DNA from: Acanthaster planci
Lineage: Eukaryota; Echinodermata; Asteroidea; Valvatida; Acanthasteridae
NCBI RefSeq assembly: GCF_001949145.1
Contig: NW_019091386.1
Location: 273,435 to 335,434, forward strand
DNA length: 62,000 nt
Direction: 5' to 3'
The position numbers were made by a program, and so were the translations under genes. Below the pieces are notes generated by a model that had not been told where the DNA came from, ran no database searches, and was given only the letters and a program-made list of their open reading frames with translations. This document shows positions 35,560 through 47,328 of this stretch, piece by piece; position 1 is the stretch's first letter; each line of letters begins with the position of its first letter.

Positions 35560-38500
35560 ACTATCTTTACTGAAAAAAGGCTGAGAGATAGGTCCCTTTG
35601 GAGGAAAATCTTGAAGGCATTTTCAGGCTAGCAATTTTTACAATCAGTTCAAATATCGCTTTATCTGTAGAAGTTTGCCTTGAAGTTCAAACTTTGTTAA
35701 AACGCAAAATAAAAACATCCTATTTTAGGACGACATAACTCTTACCATTTCTTTCACCGATTTGGTTCATAAATAGATGTGCTGATTTACAATATCTCGT
35801 GATCACAAGATACTGATCTGATCCCAATTCGACCGCTATATCAGCTAAAACTTATGAAGTGCAGAAACTATGCGTTTTAGTTGTAGATGTATCTAATGGA
35901 TTTTATTTACACCGAGTCCAAGGACTTCGTTCGGATATGGTATTCTCTGGAAATCATAAACAGGTCAGATTAGAGAAGTTGCGGAAGAGCGATGGTGTGA
36001 AATCTGATCTCATTTTTCCTCACGAGGTTTCGGCCCAGTATGCATCCGTCTTCTCAGATTTCAACCTTTTGTTGTATTATGGGCAACTCCGTATCCAACA
36101 TCCCCTAGACATGTTACTATTTTTTTGAAGCTGGAAGCCTAACCAGATTCGAAAAATTACCGTCACTACTACCACTTTTCTTAGGGGGATTTCTTTGGCG
36201 GATGAAAAAGATGGACTTTTTTTCACACGCACGCACAAACAAATCATATTTTTTCCCTGTGGCCAAACCTGGATAGACCACTGGGGGACCACAGGGGAAC
36301 AAATGCACAATTTGCTCGAAAATACCTCGGGATCGACTCCTTCTGGCCCTCTATTGTTAAGTATTTCAGCTTGCTGCTATCGGGTGCTTCATCCCACCCC
36401 CCATAACATCCTGCCTACGCCCATGCAGCAAGGTATCCGCATATAATCATTGGCTGTTCATCGCGCAGGCTCGTGCTGATTTGTCCTGCGCTCCATGTTG
36501 TGACATACAGAGATAATCGCTGCGCCAAATGAGTGCCATTTTTTATGGCAACATAATTGCAAACACACAAATGAATTATCCTGAAAGATCTGGAGAAAAA
36601 TGTAGACACGGCTAAAAAAAGGCAGCTGTTTACTCTCATCAAAATATATCAACTTCTACCTCACCAGCCCAGGCAAAAAAATGTCAAGGGAGGTCACAGA
36701 ATGAGTCAAGTTTGAGAGGTAATCATAAAGTTACTCGTTGCAGCATCTTCTCACTGAGTTCCTCAGAGTATTTGCTCAGGTGAATGGACGATATTGTTTG
36801 TGTAGGACCATCTAATTTTAAACCCACAGGATCGATGAAGCTACTTAGCTTAATGAAGAAGGCCCACGGAAGTGTATCGTTCGGGAGTATGCGATATCAA
36901 TTCTTCGTGGGGTTAGAAGCTAAACGTTGGTGCTATCACACTGTGCAGTTAACCACTGAGTTACATTTTGGCTCTGGAAGTGGCGGGCGAGCGACAGCGC
37001 CCTCGTCTGAATGTTCGATACCCATCCGGCAAACAACGCCACCTCTCCCTCCCCCCTCCTGCCAACGAAATCCAAAACAAAAGTAAACCCAACAAACTTC
37101 AAAATACGAAATATTACTTCTTAGGCACCATATAACCAGACATTATACAGGGGTGACGCAGTTGCTTCGTTCCTATATAGGGAACGAAATTCATTGTGTT
37201 TTATGAAGGATGGAGGCACCTGATTGTGACGAACAGCACGTCACGACATGTAACTAGACTGAAGAGGACTTAAGTTACCAATAATACACTGCCGAGAGGG
37301 GGGAGCTTTTTAACTCTAAGGTGAAGCCGAAATATCACATTACGTGGAAGTATTGTTAATTTCATTAAAATTAGTACGGCACTAGAAAAAATTATGTGAA
37401 TTCGAGCTAAAAAGTACAACAATATCTGATTCCGGCTCGAGATCTTTTCAGGAGTTCAGTTGTCATATTCACGCTTATTACACAGTGGCGTTTGTTTCAG
37501 CTATTGACCATTTACACAGTTCCGCAATTTTTCCGAGTCTGGACCACTGATATCCCCCGGTTTTCTGCGCTTTGACGTTGGTGGCGCGAAAGATAGCAGA
37601 CAGAGTAATGACAGCAGCAGCAGGGCGATCACTTTGTTTGGAGTAATGAACTAACTCCGCGCAGGTGGGCGTGTACGTTTAATACCTGCCTCTTTGATTG
37701 ACAGATGTAACCTAATACTCAACCGCCTTCCGGCCAGGAAGGCACTTCGATGACCCACATTGGAAAGCCACGATTAAGTCACGTCAGCCCGACAGTCAAA
37801 TATGTGTGGAAATGCATAAAAGTTGTACTTTTAACTCTCCAAAAACAGCATAAATTAAAAAAAACTGAATGACCTTAGAGAGAAACGTGTAAAGTCGTTG
37901 CGATGCCTCACATGACACATGGGATCCATCGAGCAAGCCAAACTTACAACGTGGTACGGTCGTAAACAGATTGCCCTCCCCCAATAAGTGACAAGGTAGG
38001 TTTAGCATTTCCATCCTCATATTTACACCTGAATTATAACCATATACCTTGCAGAGACACGACAGAATTGGTGCAGTGTTTGGTAATTTTTGTGGATTTG
38101 TTAACTCAAGGGCGTAAATCCACTGGGATAGGGTACATATCCCACTACATTTGGGGGAGGGGGGCTATTGAATTCCTCCACACACCCCCACTTTTTGTGG
38201 TCAGCAAAAATTAAGGTGGATTGTGAAGAACTTTTCAGACTTCCAAAGACTAAAATGCATTCAATCTCACTCCAAAAAGGGAACACAATTTTAGAAAGAC
38301 ATAAATACGTCAGCCAGAATACATAATACAGATATACGTTTTATCATGGGAGATTAACCTCATCATAGAGTCATATCGTGTCAACCCCCAGTTTTTAAAT
38401 TTTCAAACCATCCCCACCTTTCCCCATTCCTATGTCCCCACTATCCAGCACAAATTCACGCCACTGGTCTACCTTAATATCGCTAGTTTTCTAGTCGTTT

Positions 38501-38895
38501 GGGTTCCCTCAGGGAGTGAGGCAATCTGCACTCTCCACCGGACATCGGCTTGCCAATTTGTTCAGGGACTGAAATGGCCTCTGCTTAATAGAGACAGGAC
38601 TGCCCCCTTTCTCTGAAGGGGTGGAAATTTTTTCAGGGATAATGACAAAAAAAGGACAATCTTTTTGGACAAAATTCTGTTTTTACTCCCCGGGATCCAA
38701 GGTCATGTCATGTGCTGAATGTGTACACGCTTGTGCGTGGTAAAAAAAACCCCGATGAGGTCTACTTTTGGTGCACGAATAACGAAAGACAAAAACAGAA
38801 CGACAAAAGTGGAACGGAGACGAAACAGTTCTGCAAAGTGAAAGGTTTTGACGATGACTCATTCTGTTATTTGTTGACGTAGTACACATAGTACC
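35560..38895. other. Spacer upstream of gene 4
   Basis: No gene is recognised and no CRE TGACGTCA like those of the other family members. A leader exon for gene 4 is expected somewhere here but was not found. One weak possibility is the CpG-rich stretch at 37550-37666 ending CGCGCAG|GTGGGC. Confidence 0.4.
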
Positions 38896-38900
38896 GTGGG

Positions 38901-39100
38901 CAGCGGCGTATCTGGCTTTTGATGTCAAGGGGGAAAATTCAAACGCGAATACGGCTTTGGGCTCATTCAGCATGATGTTGAGGGAGAGAAAATATCCAAA
39001 CCTTTATTTGGTGCTTATATTTGTTCAATAAATATACAGATTGTGCTACAAAAATCCGTCTAGAGGACAAGTTCCCCCCCCCCGGCTGGATACGCCACTG
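38901..39100. mobile_element. hAT-like non-autonomous element, copy A
   Basis: The ends read CAGCGGCGTA and TACGCCACTG, close to the CAGTGGCGTA terminus common in hAT MITEs. The flanking octamers, ACCGTGGG and ACTGTAGA, agree at five of eight positions, as an old 8-bp target duplication might. A related element lies at 54106-54313. Confidence 0.65.
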
Positions 39101-39170
39101 ACTGTAGATTCTACTGCAGAAGGTTGTGTGTGTATTTGCTACCTATTGCATTTTGCTGTTCCATTTACAG

Positions 39171-39207
39171 GATTTGTTCCAACGACAGACCAGCAGCTCT
39201 CATCACC
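39171..39207 (+). other. 5' UTR part of coding exon 1, gene 4
   Basis: A CCATTTACAG acceptor ends at 39170, and 37 nt of untranslated sequence leads to CATCACCATG. By analogy with the sister genes this acceptor receives a distant leader exon. That leader was not identified. Confidence 0.45.
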
Positions 39208-41008
39208 ATGAAAATGCACCCGATCAACCTCATTTTTAGCCTTGTCGGTAAATATAAACATTAGTAGGTAAATTTTCAAGGTTGGGTTATCCAACAAGCA
39301 CAATAGGAACTGTCCTGACGGCCTGCGAAATTTCTTTGCCAACAAGAAAAGAAAAACTCCAAACAAAACAAAATCCCAGAACCCCAAAACAGGAATAACG
39401 ACACACACATTAACAGACTGAGTATCCTTTCTACAACAAAATTCAGGCTGTGTTATCCTCTGTTTAGATAGGGTTGAATCTGTTCACATTTCTATTTCTG
39501 TAATTTTCTATCTGCATGTAAGGGAATGTCGTGGGGCTAGAATGCTTCGATTGTGTCGACGGGGTATCGCCGGCTCTTGACACCGTAGCTTGCGCCGACC
39601 TGTTCAATCGAACCACCACCGACTCCAGGGTCAACAGGCGTCCCTGCCCGGCAGGATTTGATGCCTGCGCGGTTAGTTGCTCTCCACTGTGCGCTCTATT
39701 CGCGCACGGCCATTTTGAATCACGCTCCCCGAATCCAATTTCAGGGAAGGAACTTGACTATATTGTATTACTTACGTATGAGAAAAATCATTTGGATAAT
39801 AAAGGTGACTTGACTTCTATCCATCATTCGAAACTCCACATCGGGGAAAAGGATGGTGAGCTATTGACATAGTTGTTAGGTTTTCAGAAAATACTCACAG
39901 GGATCGCCTTGCTTCCAAATCAAGATGGCCGCCTTTTACTAAGGCCAATTCTAGAATTGATGTACTGGTTGAATACACCCTGATCTATTTAGAGGCAATT
40001 CTACATAATTACACACTGATTTAAACCTATAATAAACAACACATCGGCTTGAATAATCCCTTTAATTAATAGATTTTAAAGAAATGAAGTAATCGATGCA
40101 TTGCACCGTCCAAAGAAACTTAACTGGCCACAGGTACACAAGCCACAGGTATGCGATTAGTTGCTTGGAAGCAGTCCACGTTGAACGGAATACGGTTCTG
40201 TTTTACATTGTGTAATTCTCTTGCATTCGGTATGGATGAAACAATTTTTTGTCAGTTTCGGCTCCAAAAGGGGAAGGCTGTCGTCATATTCTAAATTGTT
40301 GCTACCCTGGTCAAGTTTCCCACTGAGTCAAAGGTGATATTAAAGGTCGGGATAGGAATGATAAAGTTTAATGACGATTTTGCATAATCATACTTGCTGT
40401 GGTTAGTTCTTCAAACAGTTTAATACTGGCGATTCACAATAGTGCGCCTCCAAGAATTTGCAACGAGTTGGCTAATCACAAATCTGTCGACCCAATGCGC
40501 ATTTAAAAAGGGTCTACAGATTTCGCGCGATGTTATTGGCCAACGCGTTGCAAACTCTTGGAGGCGCACTATTGTGAATCGCCTGTACTCAACAATGAGC
40601 TCTGGCATTGCTGTAGTTTTGCAATAACAAAGACTTGAGGTAGTACTTATACTGATTAGAGATAAAATGATTATTGATTGCAAGATGAACACACAACTGA
40701 TCAAACAACATGTTGAGATATTTGTATATCCATCGGTTAGATCTTTGGGTAACTGATAAAATAAATATTTATTTTGTGCCCCCAAACAGAAAGCGAAAGC
40801 CAGCGAGGGTAGTCTCACTTTGACAGCGAGAAAGTGTTACATGCGTTCCCACTGTCCGGTGAACGAGGAGTGCGCCTCAGCCGATTTTCAAGGTACGCAG
40901 GCGACCATCTGCTGCTGCCGCGAGAATCTGTGCAACGAAGCCGGGTTCCCAGCTGCGAACGTCATCATGTCTGTCACGGTCTTCATGGCAGTGGCCTTCA
41001 CCCTGTAG
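39208..41008 (+). CDS. Ly6/uPAR-like GPI-anchored protein, gene 4 (divergent member)
   Basis: The CDS joins 39208-39247, 39523-39671 and 40790-41008 into 135 codons plus stop, the longest of the six. The signal peptide starts MKMHPINLIFSLV. Exon 2 is 149 nt against 113-128 in the others. The extra residues lie between cysteines 2 and 3 and between cysteines 3 and 4. The signature is C-A-D-L-F rather than C-x-D-P-F, and an N-R-T sequon follows. Exon 3 has C-x5-C-x5-C and CCC-x4-CN, and its tail lacks the GSLG motif of genes 2, 5 and 1. Donors are GTAAAT and GTTAGT; acceptors are GTAAG (weak, few pyrimidines) and AACAG. All twelve cysteines are kept and the frame is open, so it is probably functional. 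Confidence 0.83.
40428..40584. mobile_element. MITE (TAGTGCGCC family), copy 2, in intron 2 of gene 4
   Basis: Terminal inverted repeats of about 45 bp start GGCGATTCACAATAGTGCGC and end with the near-exact reverse complement. Inner words include GTTGGC and GTCGACCCAATGCGC. It is homologous to 4428-4600 in intron 2 of gene 1 and better preserved, so it is younger. Confidence 0.8.
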
Positions 41009-43600
41009 AATGAGATGAGAAGCTGATCCAACAATCCAGCTCGATTTGTACTCCTTCAGTTTCAACTGTCGCTTCAGTTGATGTCATTCCACTGGGGCGG
41101 TGGGCTTGCGAAGCCACGTCTCCGGGCAGGGTTGATCTGCTGAGATCTCAGCCGATATAAGGGGGCGCTCCTTCGGGACATGTTCCATTCACAGACATAA
41201 ATAACCTTATTGCTGGGGAAATTGCTTTTGGTCCGGCTTGGGGCTCATAATTCAGCTGGATGTATTTGCTACAAGCGGAACGAATCGGCTGTGCGCTCAA
41301 TGCTGCCTTACAGAGAATGTTGCTGTTGAAAACTGTCGAGTGAAACATATCGACCGACTCTTTTACGATTTCCATCCCGACTAACAGTGTGCTATATATT
41401 TAAAATATATCTCCAGAGGCTGTGAAAACTGACAACTTGTGCTGTGGGCGCAAAAATGATCGGCAAAGCAAAAGCAAACTGTAAAAATGTGCAGTTCTTG
41501 CCTCATCAGGGAGTTCGCTCATTATTTTTTTAAGTAAAGGGGGGGGGCGGGCGGTGTCTTCACAGTGACCGAAATAATACAGCCTGACATAAGAAGGGTG
41601 ACAGAAACTTAAAGGGACACGAATAAATCAAAGGAGCTCTACTTTTTCTTTGTATGTTATTTTTTCCCAGCTAGTTGCGTTATAAATTTTAATTTCGTTA
41701 CATGTATGTTTTCCATAGTCATCGCAATCTTTACACGAGGAATGATGAAATGTACAGTGAACAAAGGTACCCTCATCGGTTGGTGGCAGCAGACTTATCG
41801 AGCGCCCTCTACAAGCTAGGCGCCGACTAACAGTAAGAGGCGAGTAGTGAATATGCTTGTGTAGATGTCAACAGCGATCCTTATGTTGATTAATTCTAGG
41901 CAGCGCTGTGTGGCGCCGCATTAGTTCGGTGCACAAAGTGAAAGGACTAGACCCAGACCACACTTTGTCGAGAGAAAAAAAGAGAGTAAATTCAGCGGAC
42001 TATTTCAGTCCCTTTTTTTAGTCCCGCAAATGGCTGGTGGACATGATATATCGTGCTGTGCCGTGGCCTCAACAAGCAAGAAATCTAGTTCGGTTGAATG
42101 TTGATGATTTGATGATTTTGCACATGTTTGGGCTTCAAGAACAGGTTGAAGAAACTCCAGTATTTCGAATAAAAGATACCGACAACTGTTTATTAAAAAA
42201 AACGTCCGCCCTTCTGGTTTTCTTTGGGGGCATAGTTAGCTAAAGGAAATGATAACTTGCCATACCCTAGCTCCACCACACCCCATTCTCCTATTCTTTG
42301 CCTCCGAAGCTCCGAAGTTACAAAGTTATGGAGTCGGATTTGTTTTCCTTTTACCTTTTTTTTTAGATGGGGGGGTAGTTCATTCGAGCCCACAATTATG
42401 TACCCAGAAAATTTGAGAAATCTTGGCCAAGAACTGTCAGATCATGCGCTGGAATTAACTAATGCGTCCCATGAAAAAAAGACCAGTTCATTCCCACAGG
42501 TCTGTTCATTGTGCAAAGTTCATGACTGTTGATTCAAAAGTAAAGAGATAGAGCCCATGACCTCGTCAACACCACAATAAAAATAGTAACTGTTACGAGA
42601 TAAAAACTCAGTTTTCCAATCTCCTCTGTTTGTAATGTAATATCGGGCCCAAGTTTTGAAATTTACGAACGCGTCATCTCATAATTCCAAAGACAAGTGC
42701 CTCTTAAAATGATCGGTGCTTCGCCGCTGCCTTTTAAGGTAAGAATCCGAGGGAGGCCCCTCCCATTTCGTTTCAAAAGTTGTACTTGAGTTGATTTCAA
42801 GTTGATTACACCGTCGTTTGTTATCAGGTATATAGATGTGGGTGCATGGGTCAACACATCCCAGAAGAAACTTTGCACTGTTTCCTAAAATTTACGACAT
42901 CATAAAGTGGAGGAAACTATTGCAGGCCTATCAATAGGACAGGTGTCGTTGCGAAAGCTCACTGCTATCTAATATTGCTGTAATATCGCTTTCTTGCGGG
43001 CGCAAGGTAGGCCGACAGTTTCTACATTGTAGGCCTAAGCTTGAATTCTAACCATATCTTTATAATACGACGTTTAATGTTCAATTAGTTTTGGGGTTTT
43101 GTGCTGTTTGGCCAGCTTCTGTCCCTTGATACGAGCCAGTTTTTTGCGCCCTTAACACGATAGAACTCTGTTTGTTTGGAGGTTGCTTCACCGTATAGAC
43201 CACAGGCATCAAACAAAAAGAAAAGTCAATTTGAAAGTTTCTATGAAGATTACTGAAGGTATTGTCTGTTTAGCGGCCAATGCAGATTTAAGCTCTTTGA
43301 ATTTTATGCAGTATATTTGGCGGAAAAGTACGTTTTCTCCCTCATATTCAAAAGATTGGCATTCAAAAACGTTTCACTACATACCTATGAGGTGATTTTG
43401 TTCACATATGCTACTTTCCTTGTTCTTAGTTGTTTTAATTGCGTTCTAAAATTGCCCAGACGTCATTCAACTAACCGCGCCTTAATGTCACAAAATTCAA
43501 GACAGAAACATAAACAGTTCCGTTACGGGTGAAGGCAGGACCGGTATGTCTCGGATGGCAAATGATTCGTAGTCATGAATAAATGACGACCAGTAAAAGA
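41009..43600 (+). other. 3' UTR of gene 4
   Basis: A CGGTTGGTGGCAGCAGAC block at 41775-41792, followed by GCGCCCTCT, is shared with gene 5 (53187). The end word GATTCGTAGTCATGAATAAA at 43564-43583 is identical in gene 5. Length is about 2.6 kb if the UTR is unspliced. No separate gene is seen inside. Confidence 0.5.
43578..43583 (+). terminator. Polyadenylation signal, gene 4
   Basis: AATAAA lies in GTCATGAATAAATGACGACC, followed by AGTAAAA. The gene 5 end differs by one base over this word. Confidence 0.65.
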
Positions 43601-43782
43601 TGTATGTAGCCGCTTGACTTAATTGGCAATTTGGGGCTTATAGCACTGACTGCCCAATTGTTTAAGGGAGCGGAAATAATTCTGTAGTTTGAATGCGCAT
43701 ACGCAAACCGAATCGTCGAAAAAGATTCGGAACTTCGGGTACCATCCGGCCGAAGACCGTTAAAAAGATCGGGTGCTGTCTC

Positions 43783-43880
43783 TATTCGGACGCTTTCTCA
43801 ATTCGGATGCTTTTTTAACATCCGGATGCTTTTTAAAGTTGGATACTTTCCAAATTCGGATGCTTTCTGAATTCGGATGA
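43783..43880. repeat. Tandem array of ATTCGGATGCTTT units
   Basis: About six imperfect copies of a 15-20-bp unit (ATTCGGATGCTTTCT with variants such as CATCCGGATGCTTTTT). A second, different array follows directly. Confidence 0.75.
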
Positions 43881-43921
43881 AATGCGGGTGTGGAACACGA
43901 AACCTTTTGTCAGGGAAAGTG

Positions 43922-44115
43922 CATTCGAATCTGGAAAACGTTAGGTCTGTCAAATTTCATTCGGATTTTGAAAACATGTTAGGTCTGAAAAAATTCACTC
44001 GAATCTTTAAAACATATTAGGTCCAAAAATTTTATTTATATCTTAAAAACATGTCAGGTCTACAAAATTTCATTCGAATCTTAAAAACATGTCAGGTCTT
44101 GTTAAATTTCATCCA
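43922..44115. repeat. Tandem array, unit of about 37 bp
   Basis: Five to six imperfect units, each with CATTCGAATCTTAAAAACAT followed by GTCAGGTCT and an A/T stretch. Copies start near 43922, 43958, 43996, 44032, 44071 and 44109. Confidence 0.75.
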
Positions 44116-44869
44116 AAAAATATAATATTACGTACGAAAGATTTCATTCGGTTTTGGAAAATGAATTCAAAAATTCAAAGTACAGTCTGTTTTAAAAAAC
44201 GTTACATTACAAAAATTAAAAAAAAAATCATTACATTTCTCGGAAAACATGTTCTGATCTGTTTGACTCTAATTCTGCTTCGTATTACGGCAAGCCTATG
44301 TGGCGAGTACCAAAAAACACGCCCCCTTTTGTTCCACTCAGAGCGGATAGTGTTTGACGTAATATCCAGGATGAGCAGTTTCCACTCCCCCTCCGAAATA
44401 TATGCCAATATCGTCAAATTACCCACAATGCATCAAAATGGGCTCGAAAAATTTCAGCTAATTTCAGACGATTTCGAAACCTTGATGACATTCTGTGCTT
44501 TTGTGATCGCTCAAATAAAGCATTGCTATTGTGGAGGGCAAATTCCATTTCTTGCTCCGATATTTACTGATGTCAAATTAATAACAGCTCATGAACTTTG
44601 GAAGTCGTAGTGATAATGGTGCGTGAAGGAAAGCAAATAAAGAAACAATGCATTTCAGATTTCCAGATGAGGCGAAGCAAAGCAGAAGCCAAAAAGGTTC
44701 ATCGTTCAGTATTAAAGCCAGGCGTACCCGCCAAAGGGATCATGCACTGCCCAACCTCGACTCCACGGGCTACGTGCGCGTTCCTTCACGAGCTAGATCG
44801 CCCAAGGCATGGTGGGAACCAGCATGGCGCGGCAAGATCGTGGTACCCATGGGAACGAGATTGTGCACA

Positions 44870-45202
44870 GCCACTTGAAACCGGCAATGACGTCAAAAAT
44901 GAAACACTGAGGCGTACTTACAATGAAGCGCAGTCAACGCCCCGGAATTAGCAGACTGATTGGCTTTTTTTTATTGTTCGATTACACTCTGGTCACACAG
45001 AATCAACATCATGTGCTCCTTTACCCGATAAGCGGCGGACTGATTCCTCATTAAGGAAACAAACCTGACGTAGGTATGATTTGACAAAATAGTCCCGTTA
45101 TAAAGCCACAAGCAAAACGAACAAATTGAAAGCAGACATTTTGCGACACTAACCGGAGCAGTCAAACCCAGCGGCTCTCCGCCGACCGATTTTTATTGAC
45201 GG
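44870..45202 (+). promoter_or_regulatory. Promoter of Ly6-like gene 5
   Basis: E-box variant CACTTG lies at 44872-44877 and CRE TGACGTCA at 44888-44895, separated by 10 nt as in gene 6. TATAAAG at 45099-45105 places the start near 45130. About 200 nt separate the CRE from the TATA box. Confidence 0.65.
45130..45202 (+). other. Untranslated leader exon of gene 5
   Basis: The exon ends at 45202 with CGG|GTAAGT. Its sequence (GACACTAACCGGAGCAGTCA, then CGGCTCTCCGCCGACCG) is almost identical to the gene 6 leader at 55620-55697 and unlike those of genes 1-3. It is assigned to gene 5 because that is the next coding exon downstream, 6.1 kb away, with acceptor TTTGCAG at 51293. Confidence 0.55.
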
Positions 45203-46578
45203 GTAAGTTTATCATTTACACCTTTAACTCTGATGATAGAATGATAGCAAGATTTTTGCTAAATGTGGAAAATAATCGCAGCAATTTTTGGTTGGTAATC
45301 TGATTTTCGTTAAGATGTTCGATCGGGCATGGTTCTTGGATTTTCCAGGCCTTCTAGTAAACGCATATACCAAACACAACAATTACACCGACAACAGTAA
45401 CATATAGAAACTGGAAACAGATTTTCCCAAGAGGGCCGATAATTACGCCAAATTATGCCACAGCAAAAAAGACCTGTTTCTTTCCGAGTAAGATTTGAAA
45501 CAAGAGCATTTACATGCCTCTACTAAAGGGACAAAGGGTGACCTGGGCGGCTGGCATACCAAGGGTCAAGTCCTACATGCATTCCCAGGGTGCACGCGAC
45601 GGTCGCGCAAAATGTTTTATGAGCGTTGTGAAGGTGTAGTCCCTAAGTCATGCATGTCACGACACAAGATCTGGTGTCCATTTTTTTTCCTGGTGGGGAA
45701 TAGATACTTATTAGACGGTACATGTTTGATAGACGGGTGCTCTGCTTTTCCACTTCTTTTCGTTTACTGTGTAATGTAAAATGAGACAATTTCGCTTCTT
45801 TCTTGGCGGTCATTTTGTCACATGTAAAACGCCTTCATGGGTACGTACTATTGCATACTTAAATAAAATACTTAATTGTCTTTTGACATTTGTCAAGGTT
45901 GTATCAACTACATTAGATTTCATTAATTAATTAATGTGATTTCAAGAAAAATTGTTAGTTACTGTCAGACAAGAGTAACACATAAACGTTATGCTCTCAG
46001 ATGCTGTACAGCCAGGTCGTTGGTTGAGGGGTGAATATAACAGCACTGTTCCACGTTCACATTTGATTTTCGTCTTTTTCACGAATGAAGAGGATACTTA
46101 ATTAATTCTTTGCCAGAAATCGAAACATTGTTTTTTACGTTAACTTTTTCCCTGAGGATTTGCACGTGTGCTCTGAAATGAAGTTAATGAAGGAAGAAAT
46201 GATGTTTAAATTGCCACATGTTTCACAAGATGAAAGGAAAGAAATCATTTCAAGAAACTACAAGCCACGTGTAGTGGAAAGCCGTTGTGAGTAATCATTA
46301 CCCCACAATTTGAGTCAAAAAGAGAACCCTCGAGGGTTGAAGACAAAAACCAAAGCTGCTTCAGCTGTGTAGCCGAAGCACAACCTGGAAATATATTTGG
46401 CTGATTTCTTGCTACAGCCTCTGGGACTGCCACCGAACAGACTTGAGTACAGTTCTTTCTAAATCATTGTTTCATCAGATAGCAGTGAAATTGGAAGTTC
46501 TCTTGACGGGTTGACATAAACGAAATAGCCATCATTGTGAAAGGCACACAGGAATGTAGCTAGCTCCAGACAGGGACA

Positions 46579-46850
46579 AGAGAGATTTGGCAATAACAAT
46601 TTAAACTGTTTATCACATTTGTGGTGGTACATGTTCGGGCGGTCTCAGGAAAAACTATATAAGAATTCATCACACGTGCAGGATTCAAATGCCCCCTGCG
46701 CAAGAATGGTATATCCGATTGTCACAAAGTTTGTGCCTAAAATGACCGCAAAAAATAACTCTGAAAAAGAGTGATTTGGGGATAACAATTTAAACCGTTA
46801 TTAAACAACATTTGTGGTAGTACTCGTTCTGGCGGTTTTTAATGAGAACA
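46579..46850. repeat. Direct repeats within the gene 5 leader intron
   Basis: GATAACAATTTAAACCGTT-type words with ACATTTGTGGTAGTAC-type words occur at 46579-46643 and again at 46768-46840. The part between them (CAGGATTCAAATGCCCCCTG, then GTCACAAAGTTTGTGCC) recurs at 49520-49650. Confidence 0.6.
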
Positions 46851-47328
46851 CAATTTTCGAAAAGGGAAATTTTCTCGACATGTTGAAATGATTCTTTTTT
46901 AAAAAGAATTCGTTTAGACGTAAAACAAAGAGTCCTTTGTTCTACTTTGTCCGTCTCATTGTTCAGTGTGTTTTAGCTGGCGCTGGGGAGCCGAATTATT
47001 TAGTACGACGCTTTCAAAAAATACTCATTGCCAAACAATATACTTGTAGGTCTGGCAAAATATTTAGTAATATTGTCACGGTGAATGACAACCTCAAATT
47101 TTTCTATTTAGAAAATTCAAGAAGAAAGAGAACGAATATACCTGGGTTGAATTATCCATAGCCACTGTCTACAAGAATGCCACAGTTTAGTATAAACTTT
47201 CCACGCCAACAGTTATAACAGCCAGGGTTTTACGTAGGCCTTTCTGTTCGAAATTCTCAAGTTGGGAAAAGCTCTAAACCAGTAAGTGCGCGAGACAAAT
47301 ATTGAACTCGGTTTGTGTGTATTATACA

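Larger units (their letters stand above)
44340..46550. repeat. Segmental duplication, copy 1 (promoter side of gene 5)
   Basis: The block is collinear with about 54585-57010. It includes the distal sequence (TTTGACGTAATATCCAGGAT), promoter, leader exon, the start of the leader intron and a long intronic tail (for example GATGCTGTACAGCCAGGTCG at 46001 and 56470). The copies differ by substitutions and small indels, plus a stretch of about 250 nt present only in copy 2 near 54930-55200. The leader and proximal intron are the most alike. Confidence 0.8.

Noticed and set aside
43783-44115. CRISPR-like array
   Set aside because: The units are contiguous and diverged, without uniform unique spacers, and the genome is eukaryotic.
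44089-44610. 173-codon open frame on the plus strand
   Set aside because: It begins inside the tandem array and continues into the duplicated promoter block. The frame is not kept in the partner copy near 54.6 kb.
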